Assembly (NCBI GenBank): GCA_002878375.1
Contig: NIRF01000021.1
Span: 1 to 14,435, forward strand
Origin: Dictyoglomus sp. NZ13-RE01
GTDB taxonomy: Bacteria; Dictyoglomota; Dictyoglomia; Dictyoglomales; Dictyoglomaceae
DNA length: 14,435 bases
Direction of reading: 5' to 3'
Shown here: positions 1-10,797 of the stretch, piece by piece
How positions within the stretch are numbered: the first letter of the stretch is position 1
Layout: each line of letters begins with the position of its first letter
Position numbers and translations under genes: made by a program
The notes under the pieces: model-generated
What the model saw: only the letters and a program-made list of their open reading frames with translations
The model's database searches: none
Told to the model about the DNA's origin: nothing

Positions 1-42
1 ATAGATACCATCTTTAAAATAAAAGAGAGAGAACTTTATTAA
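1..42 (+). CDS. C-terminal tail of an upstream gene (partial)
   Basis: Frame 1 is open from the window edge to a TAA at 40-42 and would encode a charged 13-residue tail ending in KERELY. The stop sits just ahead of the Shine-Dalgarno sequence of the next gene, with 11 bases between the stop and its ATG. That is the spacing seen between genes in the rest of this run. The other two frames stop within the first 20 bases. The piece is too short to name a family, and the call rests on spacing and frame alone. Confidence 0.35.
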   Translation: MDTIFKIKERELY

Positions 43-53
43 GGGAGGTAAAG

Positions 54-470
54 ATGAAGTCCTATAGAAAGGAGCTTTGGTTTGAGATTCCTACAAGAAG
101 AGCTTTTGTTAATATTACTTCCATACTTCAAAAATGTGTTGAGGAGAGTGGCATAAAGGAGGGGCTTCTTCTATGTAATGCCATGCATATTACAGCCAGT
201 GTATTTATAAATGATGATGAGCCAGGGCTTCATAAGGATTTTGAAATTTGGCTGGAAAAACTTGCTCCAGAGAAACCCTACGATCAATATTATCATAATG
301 TGGGAGAGAATAATGCGGATGCTCATTTAAAGCGTACTATTATGGGAAGGGAAGTGGTAATTGCTATTACTAATGGAAAACTTGATCTTGGTCCATGGGA
401 GCAGGTTTTTTATGGAGAGTTTGATGGGAAGAGAAAGAAAAGGGTGCTTGTTAAAATTATTGGTGAGTGA
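54..470 (+). CDS. YjbQ/UPF0047 family protein
   Basis: This 138-residue cytosolic protein has the full length and core motifs of the YjbQ (UPF0047, DUF78-type) family. Visible signatures are the HITAS stretch with His45, the N53 turn, the YYHN block (His81, Asn82), the very characteristic NADAH block (residues 87-91), Gly98, the GKLDLG turn (108-113) and the closing GEFDG. The three histidines (45, 81, 91) match the conserved set thought to form a metal or phosphate site. The family's role is poorly settled; weak thiamine-phosphate synthase activity has been reported for E. coli YjbQ. The usual TWQ after the LG turn reads PWEQ here. The start has a strong GGGAGG at 43-48. It appears to be co-transcribed with the genes that follow. 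Confidence 0.9.
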   Translation: MKSYRKELWFEIPTRRAFVNITSILQKCVEESGIKEGLLLCNAMHITASVFINDDEPGLHKDFEIWLEKLAPEKPYDQYYHNVGENNADAHLKRTIMGREVVIAITNGKLDLGPWEQVFYGEFDGKRKKRVLVKIIGE

Positions 471-504
471 TAAAATTTACAAAACTAAATTTGGAGGAAA
501 CATT

Positions 505-1236
505 ATGAAAAGAATAATCTTTTTAATGTTAATTCTTTTCTTGATTACAAATACTATTCTCCCAATAGATTTTGATACTGCCAATAAGATATTTTTTGAG
601 GCAAGAAGAGATAGAGATGCATCAAAAATTACTTCTCTTATACAAACATTAGAAAAGGAGCAAGATCTTTACAAAAATTCCTATCTTCTCACAGTTCTTG
701 CGGACTCCTATTTGGAGTATGGTTTATGGGGAGTAGAAGGTAAGGATAAGGAGAAGATGTATGAGAAGGCAAGATCTTTTGCAGAGAAAGCAATTCAACT
801 GGATACAAAAAATGGAAGGGCTTGGTATATTGCTGGAGCTTCTATTGGAAGGCTTGCCCAATATAAAGGAATTGTACAGAGTCTTTTTATGTTGGGCGAT
901 TTTGATAAATATATAAGTAAGGCAATTGAAATTCTTGATGATCCTCTTTATAAAACCTTTGCCCTTCTTGCTATGGGTATGAGATATAGGGATGTTCCCT
1001 GGCCCCTTTACAATTACAATAAGGCGGAGCAGTTCATGAAAGAAGCATTGAAGTTTACCCCTATTTATCCTAATATTTATTTGGAACTTGGATATCTATA
1101 CCTAAAAATGGGCAAAAAGGAGCTAGCAAAAGATATGTTTTTAAAAGTCATAAATACTCCGCCTCATCCATGGCTATTGAAGACTCATGAGGAGTCTATG
1201 GAGCTTGCAAAGAAAGAATTAGAAAATTTGAAATAA
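505..1236 (+). CDS. exported TPR-repeat protein
   Basis: I start this gene at the ATG at 505, which has GGAGG at 493-497, rather than at in-frame codons further up that lie inside the preceding gene. The product is 243 residues. Residues 1-20 form a lysine-arginine start plus a hydrophobic segment, a likely signal peptide or membrane anchor; there is no lipobox cysteine. The rest is helical with TPR-like repeats, for example KARSFAEKAIQLD around 88-100, KAEQFMKEALKFTP at 173-186 and LGYLYLKMGKKELAKDMF at 195-212. The region around 119-165 (long loop, then repeat, with a VPWP segment) recalls TatT/TRAP-T-like and RMD-like TPR proteins, but I cannot place it firmly. It probably serves as a scaffold outside the membrane; the substrate or partner is unknown. 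Confidence 0.75.
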   Translation: MKRIIFLMLILFLITNTILPIDFDTANKIFFEARRDRDASKITSLIQTLEKEQDLYKNSYLLTVLADSYLEYGLWGVEGKDKEKMYEKARSFAEKAIQLDTKNGRAWYIAGASIGRLAQYKGIVQSLFMLGDFDKYISKAIEILDDPLYKTFALLAMGMRYRDVPWPLYNYNKAEQFMKEALKFTPIYPNIYLELGYLYLKMGKKELAKDMFLKVINTPPHPWLLKTHEESMELAKKELENLK

Positions 1237-1258
1237 TTTTTAGAAGGGAGTGAAAAGG

Positions 1259-2248
1259 ATGTATATCGCAAATGAAAATAGGTATAAAGAGATGATTTAT
1301 TTGAAATGTGGTAGAAGTGGATTAATGCTTTCTGCCATTTCCTTAGGTTTTTGGCATAATTTTGGATACAACGAATCCTTTGAAAATATGAGAGAGATTG
1401 TAAGGAGAGCCTTTGATTTAGGTGTTACCCACTTTGACTTGGCAAATAATTATGGACCACCTCCTGGATCTGCAGAAGAGAACTTTGGAAGAATTTTAAA
1501 ATTTGATCTTAAACCCTATAGAGATGAGATAACAATAGCAACAAAGGCAGGTTATAGGATGTGGGATGGACCTTATGGAGATGGTGGATCTAAGAAGTAT
1601 CTTATTGCAAGTCTTGATCAGAGCTTAAAGAGAATGGGATTGGATTACGTAGATATTTTTTACTCCCATAGACCAGATCCTGAAACTCCTATAGAGGAGA
1701 CTATGGAAGCTTTGTATCAAGTGGTAAGACAAGGTAAAGCTCTATATGTGGGAATCTCTAATTACAATCCAGAACAAACAAGGAAGGCTTATGAAATACT
1801 GAGTAGTATGGGGATAAAGCCTATAGTTAATCAGATTAGATATAGTATGTTTGCAAGGGAGCCAGAAAAGGAACTTTTTAATACCTTGGAAGAGTTAGGG
1901 ATGGGTGCAGTTGTCTATTCACCTCTTGCCCAAGGCTTATTAAGTGACAGGTATTTAAATGGTATTCCAGAGGATTCAAGGGTGAAAAAGTCAGGAGTAT
2001 TTTTAAAAGAAAGCGATATTACTCCAGAGAGAATAGAAAAAGTTAGAAAACTTTCTGAGATTGCTAAAAATAGAGGTCAAACAATAGCTCAACTTGCTCT
2101 TTCTTGGATCCTAAGAAATAAGGTTGTATCTACTGTTATTGTGGGTGCCAGTAAACCTTCTCAAATAGAGGAAAATGTTTTTGCCATTAAGAATTTAGAG
2201 TTTAGTGAGGAAGAACTGAAAAGAATAGATGAGATTTTAAATGGTTAA
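1259..2248 (+). CDS. YghZ-type aldo/keto reductase (probable L-glyceraldehyde 3-phosphate reductase family)
   Basis: This 329-residue NADPH-dependent aldo/keto reductase belongs to the YghZ/Gpr (AKR14-like) group. The catalytic tetrad is visible: Asp60 and Tyr65 in FDLANNYG, Lys96 in ATKAG, His137 in YSHR. The PPPGSAEENFG block (67-77) and SLDQSLKRMGLDYVDIFYSH (118-137) are near-diagnostic for YghZ relatives. The cofactor end shows VGAS near the C-terminus. I chose the ATG at 1259 because AAGGGAG at 1244-1250 is well spaced from it and because the N-terminal ANENRYKEM aligns with the E. coli YghZ start; a GTG at 1250 would sit on the ribosome site. E. coli YghZ reduces L-glyceraldehyde 3-phosphate and methylglyoxal; the substrate here is not shown by the sequence. 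It lies 22 bases after the TPR gene and 21 before the GH1 gene. Confidence 0.9.
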   Translation: MYIANENRYKEMIYLKCGRSGLMLSAISLGFWHNFGYNESFENMREIVRRAFDLGVTHFDLANNYGPPPGSAEENFGRILKFDLKPYRDEITIATKAGYRMWDGPYGDGGSKKYLIASLDQSLKRMGLDYVDIFYSHRPDPETPIEETMEALYQVVRQGKALYVGISNYNPEQTRKAYEILSSMGIKPIVNQIRYSMFAREPEKELFNTLEELGMGAVVYSPLAQGLLSDRYLNGIPEDSRVKKSGVFLKESDITPERIEKVRKLSEIAKNRGQTIAQLALSWILRNKVVSTVIVGASKPSQIEENVFAIKNLEFSEEELKRIDEILNG

Positions 2249-2269
2249 TTAAATTTGGAGGAATGGAAA

Positions 2270-3556
2270 ATGAAGGTTTATAAATTTCCCGATGGGTTTT
2301 TTTGGGGAACTGCTGTGGCATCCCATCAGGTAGAGGGAAATAATACGAATAATGATTGGTGGGAGTTTGAAAAACAGGGAAAGGTTAGAGATGGTCAGGT
2401 TTCAGGCATTGCTTGTGATTTTTGGAATAGATATGAAGATGATATAAAGTTGATGAAGGAGCTAAATAATAATGCCTTTCGTTTTTCCTTAGAGTGGAGT
2501 AGAATTGAGCCAAGAACTGGCTATTTTGATGATTCTGCTATTGAACATTATAGAAAAATAATTGTTAGACTAAGAGAGAATAATATCGAGCCCTTTGTAA
2601 CTATTCATCACTTTACAAACCCTTTATGGATATCGAAAGAGGGGGGATGGTTAAATCCTAATACTATTGATTATTTTTTAAGGTATACAGAAAAGGTTGC
2701 AAAATCTTTTAAAGATCTTGTGAAGTATTGGATAACCATTAATGAGCCTAATGCATATGCTTTTACCAGTTATGCTATGGGAATGTTTCCTCCTCAAGAA
2801 AAAAGTATAATTAAGATGTTGAAAGTATTAAATAATATGGTTAAGGCTCATGGAAAAGCCTATGCTATTCTTCATGAAAATATTCCTGATAGTAAAGTAA
2901 GCATTGCTTATAATGTTATGGTTTTTGATCCAATAAGAGAAAACTCCTATGTAGATAGAAAAATCCAAAGGTTTTTGGATAATCTTTATAATCTCACCTT
3001 TATAAATGCCATCATTAATGGAAAATTTTCATCCCCCTTTATAAAAGAGGATATTCCTTATGTAAAGAATACATTAGATTACTTGGGGATAAATTATTAT
3101 ACAAGGGTACGTGTAGGTTTCTCCCTTAAAGATTTTCCGTATTTTATTAAGCAGTATGTTCCTGAAGATGTGGAAAGGTCTGATTTTGGATGGGAGATTT
3201 ATCCAGAAGGTTTTTATAGGGTATTGAAAAGATTTTGGGATATGACCCATATCCCCATTATTGTTACAGAAAATGGTATATCGGATGCAAAGGATGCTAA
3301 GAGACCAAAATTCCTCATATCCCATCTATTACAGCTATATAGAGCTATTGAAGATGGGGTAAAGGTTGAAGGATATTTACATTGGTCCCTTATGGATAAT
3401 TTTGAGTGGGCGGAAGGCTTTTATCAGAGATTTGGGCTTTTTGAAATGGATTATAATACTTTGGAAAGAAAATGGAGAGAAAGTGCTAAAATTTATAAAA
3501 ATATCGTTGAGAATAATGGAATTTCTGAAGATATAATAAAACAATATTTAGGATAG
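2270..3556 (+). CDS. glycoside hydrolase family 1 beta-glycosidase (beta-glucosidase-like)
   Basis: This 428-residue cytosolic retaining beta-glycosidase covers one complete GH1 barrel. The N-terminal signature FWGTAVASHQVEG is at 11-23. The acid/base Glu159 sits in ITINEPNA and the nucleophile Glu334 in VTENG. Sugar-binding residues are visible as Gln20, His113 (TIHHF), Asn158, Trp372 and the EW pair at 379-380. There is no signal peptide, so it would split imported beta-linked sugars. The start is the ATG at 2270, with GGAGGA at 2257-2262; an upstream TTG at 2255 overlaps that ribosome site and is not the start. The protein is slightly shorter than typical 440-470 residue GH1 enzymes, mostly in the loops around 280-310. 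Whether it prefers glucosides, galactosides or another sugar cannot be read from the sequence. Confidence 0.93.
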   Translation: MKVYKFPDGFFWGTAVASHQVEGNNTNNDWWEFEKQGKVRDGQVSGIACDFWNRYEDDIKLMKELNNNAFRFSLEWSRIEPRTGYFDDSAIEHYRKIIVRLRENNIEPFVTIHHFTNPLWISKEGGWLNPNTIDYFLRYTEKVAKSFKDLVKYWITINEPNAYAFTSYAMGMFPPQEKSIIKMLKVLNNMVKAHGKAYAILHENIPDSKVSIAYNVMVFDPIRENSYVDRKIQRFLDNLYNLTFINAIINGKFSSPFIKEDIPYVKNTLDYLGINYYTRVRVGFSLKDFPYFIKQYVPEDVERSDFGWEIYPEGFYRVLKRFWDMTHIPIIVTENGISDAKDAKRPKFLISHLLQLYRAIEDGVKVEGYLHWSLMDNFEWAEGFYQRFGLFEMDYNTLERKWRESAKIYKNIVENNGISEDIIKQYLG

Positions 3557-7524
<3,968 letters not shown>

Positions 7525-7525
7525 C

Positions 7526-7891
7526 CTATTCTCCTAAGAGATTTTGAACCTTTTCAATGAGATCTTTTAAGGTAAAGGGTTTTGGAAGATAATCGTCCGC
7601 CCCCATTCCATAACCTACTCTTTGATCAATCTCGCTGGATCTGGCAGTAAGGAATAGTACCAATGTATTTAAATTGGGATTTTCTTTGATATGAGAGCAT
7701 ATTGTATACCCATCTATATCAGGAAGCATAACATCTAATATAACTAAATCTGGAGATTTCTCTTTTATTAGATTTAGAGCCTCCTTTCCATTACTTGCAG
7801 AAAATATCTCATACTTATTTAAAAAATTGAGAGTTTCAACTACTAAACTTCTTACATTTGGCTCATCATCCACTACCAATATCTTTTTCAT
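7526..7891 (-). CDS. single-domain (REC-only) response regulator
   Basis: This 121-residue CheY-like receiver has no output domain. The acidic pair Asp8/Asp9, the phospho-acceptor Asp53 (ILDVMLPD), Thr82 (FLTAR) and Lys104 (LPKPF) are all in place, so it should accept a phosphate. The start is the ATG at 7891, preceded on its strand by AGGGGAG; in-frame codons further up lie in the AT-rich intergenic stretch and lack a ribosome site. It is the first gene of a two-gene unit with the large membrane kinase directly downstream, the obvious phosphodonor. Having no DNA-binding or enzyme domain, it must pass the signal by protein contact or relay. Its promoter is not clear; TATAGT at 7933-7928 is a possible -10 without a good -35. 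Confidence 0.93.
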   Translation of the reverse strand: MKKILVVDDEPNVRSLVVETLNFLNKYEIFSASNGKEALNLIKEKSPDLVILDVMLPDIDGYTICSHIKENPNLNTLVLFLTARSSEIDQRVGYGMGADDYLPKPFTLKDLIEKVQNLLGE

Positions 7892-7949
7892 AGCTCTCCC
7901 CTCATTAAAATTTTTTAATCTTATTTTACTATAAATTTTTATCTTTATG

Positions 7950-7962
7950 TGATAGAATATCA
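7950..7962 (+). promoter_or_regulatory. extended -10 element inside a small palindrome, upstream of the MIP18 gene
   Basis: TGaTAGAAT at 7950-7958 fits an extended -10 promoter for the gene starting at 7987, giving a leader of about 20 bases with GAGGTG at 7975-7980. The same bases form an inverted repeat, TGATA-gaa-TATCA (7950-7962), so a dimeric protein bound there would cover the -10. No convincing -35 is visible. Operator function is inference. Confidence 0.4.
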
Positions 7963-7986
7963 TAAAAAAATTACGAGGTGAAAGGT

Positions 7987-8271
7987 ATGAATTTAAAGGA
8001 AAAAGTAGAAAACAAGCTAAGAGAGATTATTGATCCAGAGGTAGGTTTAGATCTTGTTACCTTAAATACTATTGAAAATTTAGAAGTTTCAGAGGATGGA
8101 AATGTGAAAATAGTATTTAGACCTACTACTCCTTTCTGTCCTTTGGGTATGCAACTTGCCCTTTCTATAAAGAAGTCTATAAAGGAGCTTGAAGGGGTAA
8201 AGAATGTAGATGTTGAGGTTGTGGACTATATATTTGCAGATCAGACAAATGAGCTATTAAAGACTGTTTAA
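7987..8271 (+). CDS. MIP18/DUF59 family protein (Fe-S assembly-type)
   Basis: This 94-residue, single-domain DUF59 (MIP18, SufT/PaaD-like) protein has the family signatures: IIDPEVGLDLVTLN at 14-27, with the Asp16-Pro-Glu18 core, and the TTPFCPLG block with the conserved Cys51. Relatives act in cytosolic iron-sulfur cluster maturation or delivery; no suf or isc genes are in view, so its client is unknown. I take the ATG at 7987 with GAGGTG at 7975-7980. A GTG at 7978 is in frame but falls in the ribosome site. It is transcribed divergently from the response regulator. Its stop codon directly abuts the helicase stop codon on the other strand. Confidence 0.9.
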   Translation: MNLKEKVENKLREIIDPEVGLDLVTLNTIENLEVSEDGNVKIVFRPTTPFCPLGMQLALSIKKSIKELEGVKNVDVEVVDYIFADQTNELLKTV

Positions 8272-10206
8272 TTAATAACCTCTGAGGGATGGATAGACCT
8301 CTTTGGCTATCCATTCCTCAAATAATCTTTTTCTATTTATCTCCTCAATAAATATGGATGGTTTGGAAAATGAAGAAAAAGATTTGTTTGAACGAGTAAG
8401 TAGGGTCGTTACATAAAGCTCCCTTTTTGCCCTGGTTATAGCTACATAGAACAATCTTCTTTCCTCTTCAAGATTCTTATCCATACTTTTATGGCTTGGA
8501 AACTCACCATTTATTAACCTCATTATAAATACAACTTCCCATTCTAAACCTTTTGCCTGATGAATAGTAGATAATACCAAAACATCATTTTCTTCCTTGT
8601 CTTCAAAGATCTTTTCTCCTCCATAGGTGTATAAGGATAAATCACTTAGAAATTTTTCTAACTCATCATATCTTTCTGCAAGGATTATTAGTTGTTCCAC
8701 ATCTTTGGAGCGTTCATAGTAATCCTCATAGTGTCTTCTTAAATAATCTGCATAATAATTCTTATAGAAATAGTTAAGTACTTCGGATATATTCCTTTCC
8801 CATTGAAGTTTTTTAATACCATCCCATATATTCTTAATATCTCTTATACCATCTAAGGCTCGGGCAGTGAGAGAGATAGTAAATATTCTTTCAAAATTTC
8901 TGCTTTCTGCAATTATTTCCGAAAGCTTTTTGCTGTAAGCTCTACCAATGCCTGAGAAAAGTCTAAAAAATCTCTGGGAAGATATCTGATCCAAAGGATT
9001 ATATAGTACCTTTAATAAGGAAAGCATGTCTTTTATATGGGCTTGCTCAAAAAATCTTAGTCCTCCCCTTACCTCAAAGGGAATCCCTCTCCTTGTAAGC
9101 TCCATTTGTAATACCATTGATTGATAGTTGGATCTGAAAAGTACTCCAATCTCTCTATAAGGGATGCCCTCTTTATGTAGTTCTTTTATAAGCTCTGCTA
9201 TAAAACTGGCTTCCTCATTCTCATCCATAGCCCAAACAAGCTTTGGTTTTGGTCCTGATCTTGCTAAAGCTTTTATTTCTTTGTAGTACTGTATTTTATT
9301 GTTTTTAATTACCTCATTGGCTAATTCCGCTATCTCAGGAGTGCTTCTATAGTTATCCATTAGATAAAAAATCTTTGTATTTTCAAAAACCTTAGGAAAA
9401 TTGATCATATTTTCAATGGTTGCTCCGCGAAAAGAGTATATACTCTGGGCATCATCTCCTACTACCAATATATTCTTATTGTTTATCCTTAAAAGCCTTA
9501 TAATTTCGCCCTGAAGCCAATTGGTGTCTTGATATTCATCTACTAAAATATATTGAAATTGGTCATCTAATATTCTTCTTATATTTTCTCTCTCCAAAAG
9601 TAATTTATACCATAGAAAGAGTAAATCATCATAATCTAACACATTGAGATTATGTTTTAATGCGTCGTATCTTTCTTTTACCTTTAAAACTATATCGATA
9701 GGAATATGAGGTGCTTTTTCCATTAGAGCTTCTTCCCAGTTTTTTCCAGTATTTATCTTATAGCTTATAACATCTTGGATAATCTCACTACTTATAGGCT
9801 CTTCTGTAGTTTCCTCTAAAATATCTATTATTAAATCCTTACTATCTTCTCTATCCAGTATATTGTAATTATCCCTATAACCTAATTCTTTAATATATCT
9901 TCTCAATATACGGTTTCCTACATGGTGAAATGTGCCTCCTAATACATCCACTTTATTTTGTAAAAGATTCATTACCCTATTTAACATTTCTTTGGCGGAG
10001 TGGTTTGTAAAGGTTAAAAGAAGGATATTGTATGGAGATACCCCTTTATATATAAGGTAGGCAACCCTATATACAATGGTCCTTGTCTTTCCTGAGCCAG
10101 GTCCTGCAAGGACTAAGCAGGGACCATCTCCCTCTAAAACTACTCTTTCCTGTTCTCTATTTAATTCTCTTTTTATTCTTTCTAAAAAATTCCTTTCAAT
10201 TTTCAT
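8272..10206 (-). CDS. UvrD/PcrA/Rep-type superfamily 1A DNA helicase
   Basis: This 644-residue ATP-dependent 3'-5' DNA helicase has every SF1A motif in order: Q motif LNREQ (15-19), Walker A AGPGSGKT (34-41), Ia LTFTNHSAKEM (64-74), Walker B LVDEYQDT (221-228), motif III GDDAQSIYSFRGA (250-262), IV DNYRST (284-289), V STIHQAKGLEW (546-556) and VI FYVAITRAKREL (586-597). It is shorter than E. coli UvrD or B. subtilis PcrA (about 720-740 residues) because it stops about 47 residues after motif VI, so the C-terminal Tudor-like RNA-polymerase contact domain appears missing. The likely role is repair or replication restart. It could be called UvrD, PcrA or Rep, and I give no symbol. There is no Shine-Dalgarno, and a TATAAT lies 7 bases before the ATG, suggesting a leaderless mRNA. 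Confidence 0.93.
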   Translation of the reverse strand: MKIERNFLERIKRELNREQERVVLEGDGPCLVLAGPGSGKTRTIVYRVAYLIYKGVSPYNILLLTFTNHSAKEMLNRVMNLLQNKVDVLGGTFHHVGNRILRRYIKELGYRDNYNILDREDSKDLIIDILEETTEEPISSEIIQDVISYKINTGKNWEEALMEKAPHIPIDIVLKVKERYDALKHNLNVLDYDDLLFLWYKLLLERENIRRILDDQFQYILVDEYQDTNWLQGEIIRLLRINNKNILVVGDDAQSIYSFRGATIENMINFPKVFENTKIFYLMDNYRSTPEIAELANEVIKNNKIQYYKEIKALARSGPKPKLVWAMDENEEASFIAELIKELHKEGIPYREIGVLFRSNYQSMVLQMELTRRGIPFEVRGGLRFFEQAHIKDMLSLLKVLYNPLDQISSQRFFRLFSGIGRAYSKKLSEIIAESRNFERIFTISLTARALDGIRDIKNIWDGIKKLQWERNISEVLNYFYKNYYADYLRRHYEDYYERSKDVEQLIILAERYDELEKFLSDLSLYTYGGEKIFEDKEENDVLVLSTIHQAKGLEWEVVFIMRLINGEFPSHKSMDKNLEEERRLFYVAITRAKRELYVTTLLTRSNKSFSSFSKPSIFIEEINRKRLFEEWIAKEVYPSLRGY

Positions 10207-10213
10207 AATTTAG

Positions 10214-10219
10214 ATTATA
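10214..10219 (-). promoter_or_regulatory. -10 box of the helicase gene (probable leaderless mRNA)
   Basis: On the minus strand, a perfect TATAAT occupies 10219-10214 and is separated from the ATG (10206) by 7 bases, the usual distance from a -10 box to the first transcribed base. No -35 match is visible at 16-18 bases upstream, where the other strand carries the ribosome site of the divergent gene. No Shine-Dalgarno precedes the ATG. Confidence 0.5.
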
Positions 10220-10221
10220 CT
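10216..10221 (+). promoter_or_regulatory. possible -10 box of the CDP-alcohol phosphatidyltransferase gene
   Basis: TATACT on plus at 10216-10221 overlaps the helicase -10 box on minus. The best -35 at 17 bases is TTTCAA (10193-10198), a poor match lying inside the helicase reading frame. A start near 10228 would give a leader of about 26 bases that includes GAGGAGGGAG. Confidence 0.35.
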
Positions 10222-10253
10222 ATATAAAAATTAAAGAGAGGAGGGAGCCAATT

Positions 10254-10793
10254 ATGACCTATGTAAAGCTTTTAGCGGATTCTTTGACTCTCTCTCGATT
10301 CCTTATTGGAATTTGGATTGCCTTTTTAGGGTTATCTCAAGGAAGTAAAGGGCTTTTTTCCGCTATACTTTGGCTTTTAATTGCCTGGTTAACTGATATT
10401 TTGGATGGACATTTGGCAAGAAAATCCCAAGTAAATTATCAAACGTGGATAGGAGAACATGACTTATATGCGGATATGACTGTTTCTTTTGGAGTTCTTC
10501 TCTATTTGACTTTCAGTAAATTTATATCTTTATTCTTTACTATTATCTTTTTATTGCTTACCTTCTTAGGACTTTGGTTTTTCCCATCTAATCAGCTTGC
10601 TAATGCTTTTCAGGCGGTTCCATATGGATTAATGATCTATACTGCATTTAGAAATCAATTGCGTTATGGCTTAATAATAATTTTATATCTTTTATTACTT
10701 ATTATTGTAACTTGGCCAAGATTTCCAAAAGAAAAGGTTCCTGAGTTTATTAATGGCATGAAAGATCTGAGAAAGTTTATAAAGAAAAAATAA
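10254..10793 (+). CDS. CDP-alcohol phosphatidyltransferase family membrane protein
   Basis: This 179-residue integral membrane enzyme of the CDP-OH-P transferase family (PgsA/PssA-like) swaps CMP on a CDP-activated lipid for an alcohol. The signature is at residues 48-74: Asp48, Asp51-Gly52, Ala55-Arg56, then Gly67, Asp70 and Asp74. Four aspartates bind metal and CDP. The usual spacing is G-x3-D-x3-D; here the glycine is one place later (G-x2-D-x3-D), so the helix turn is slightly unusual. About five or six hydrophobic segments are visible (14-27, 35-48, 76-88, 90-110, 120-132, 138-153). The C-terminus is lysine-rich. GAGGAGGGAG at 10239-10248 precedes the ATG. Phosphatidylglycerophosphate synthase is the commonest role, but the acceptor alcohol cannot be read here. 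Confidence 0.88.
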   Translation: MTYVKLLADSLTLSRFLIGIWIAFLGLSQGSKGLFSAILWLLIAWLTDILDGHLARKSQVNYQTWIGEHDLYADMTVSFGVLLYLTFSKFISLFFTIIFLLLTFLGLWFFPSNQLANAFQAVPYGLMIYTAFRNQLRYGLIIILYLLLLIIVTWPRFPKEKVPEFINGMKDLRKFIKKK

Positions 10794-10797
10794 GTTA

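Noticed and set aside
361-504. Longer N-terminus for the TPR protein, starting inside the YjbQ gene
   Set aside because: The ATG at 505 has a good GGAGG and begins a proper signal peptide; the upstream part overlaps a clear gene in another frame.
2255-2269. TTG start for the GH1 gene
   Set aside because: The TTG lies within the ribosome site (TTGGAGGA) that serves the ATG at 2270.
3074-3325. Antisense open frame within the GH1 gene
   Set aside because: Its sequence mirrors conserved GH1 codons and it has no ribosome site; it is a shadow frame.
7892-7963. 24-residue N-terminal extension of the response regulator
   Set aside because: It runs through AT-rich intergenic sequence, has no ribosome site and precedes the standard receiver start MKKILVVDDE.
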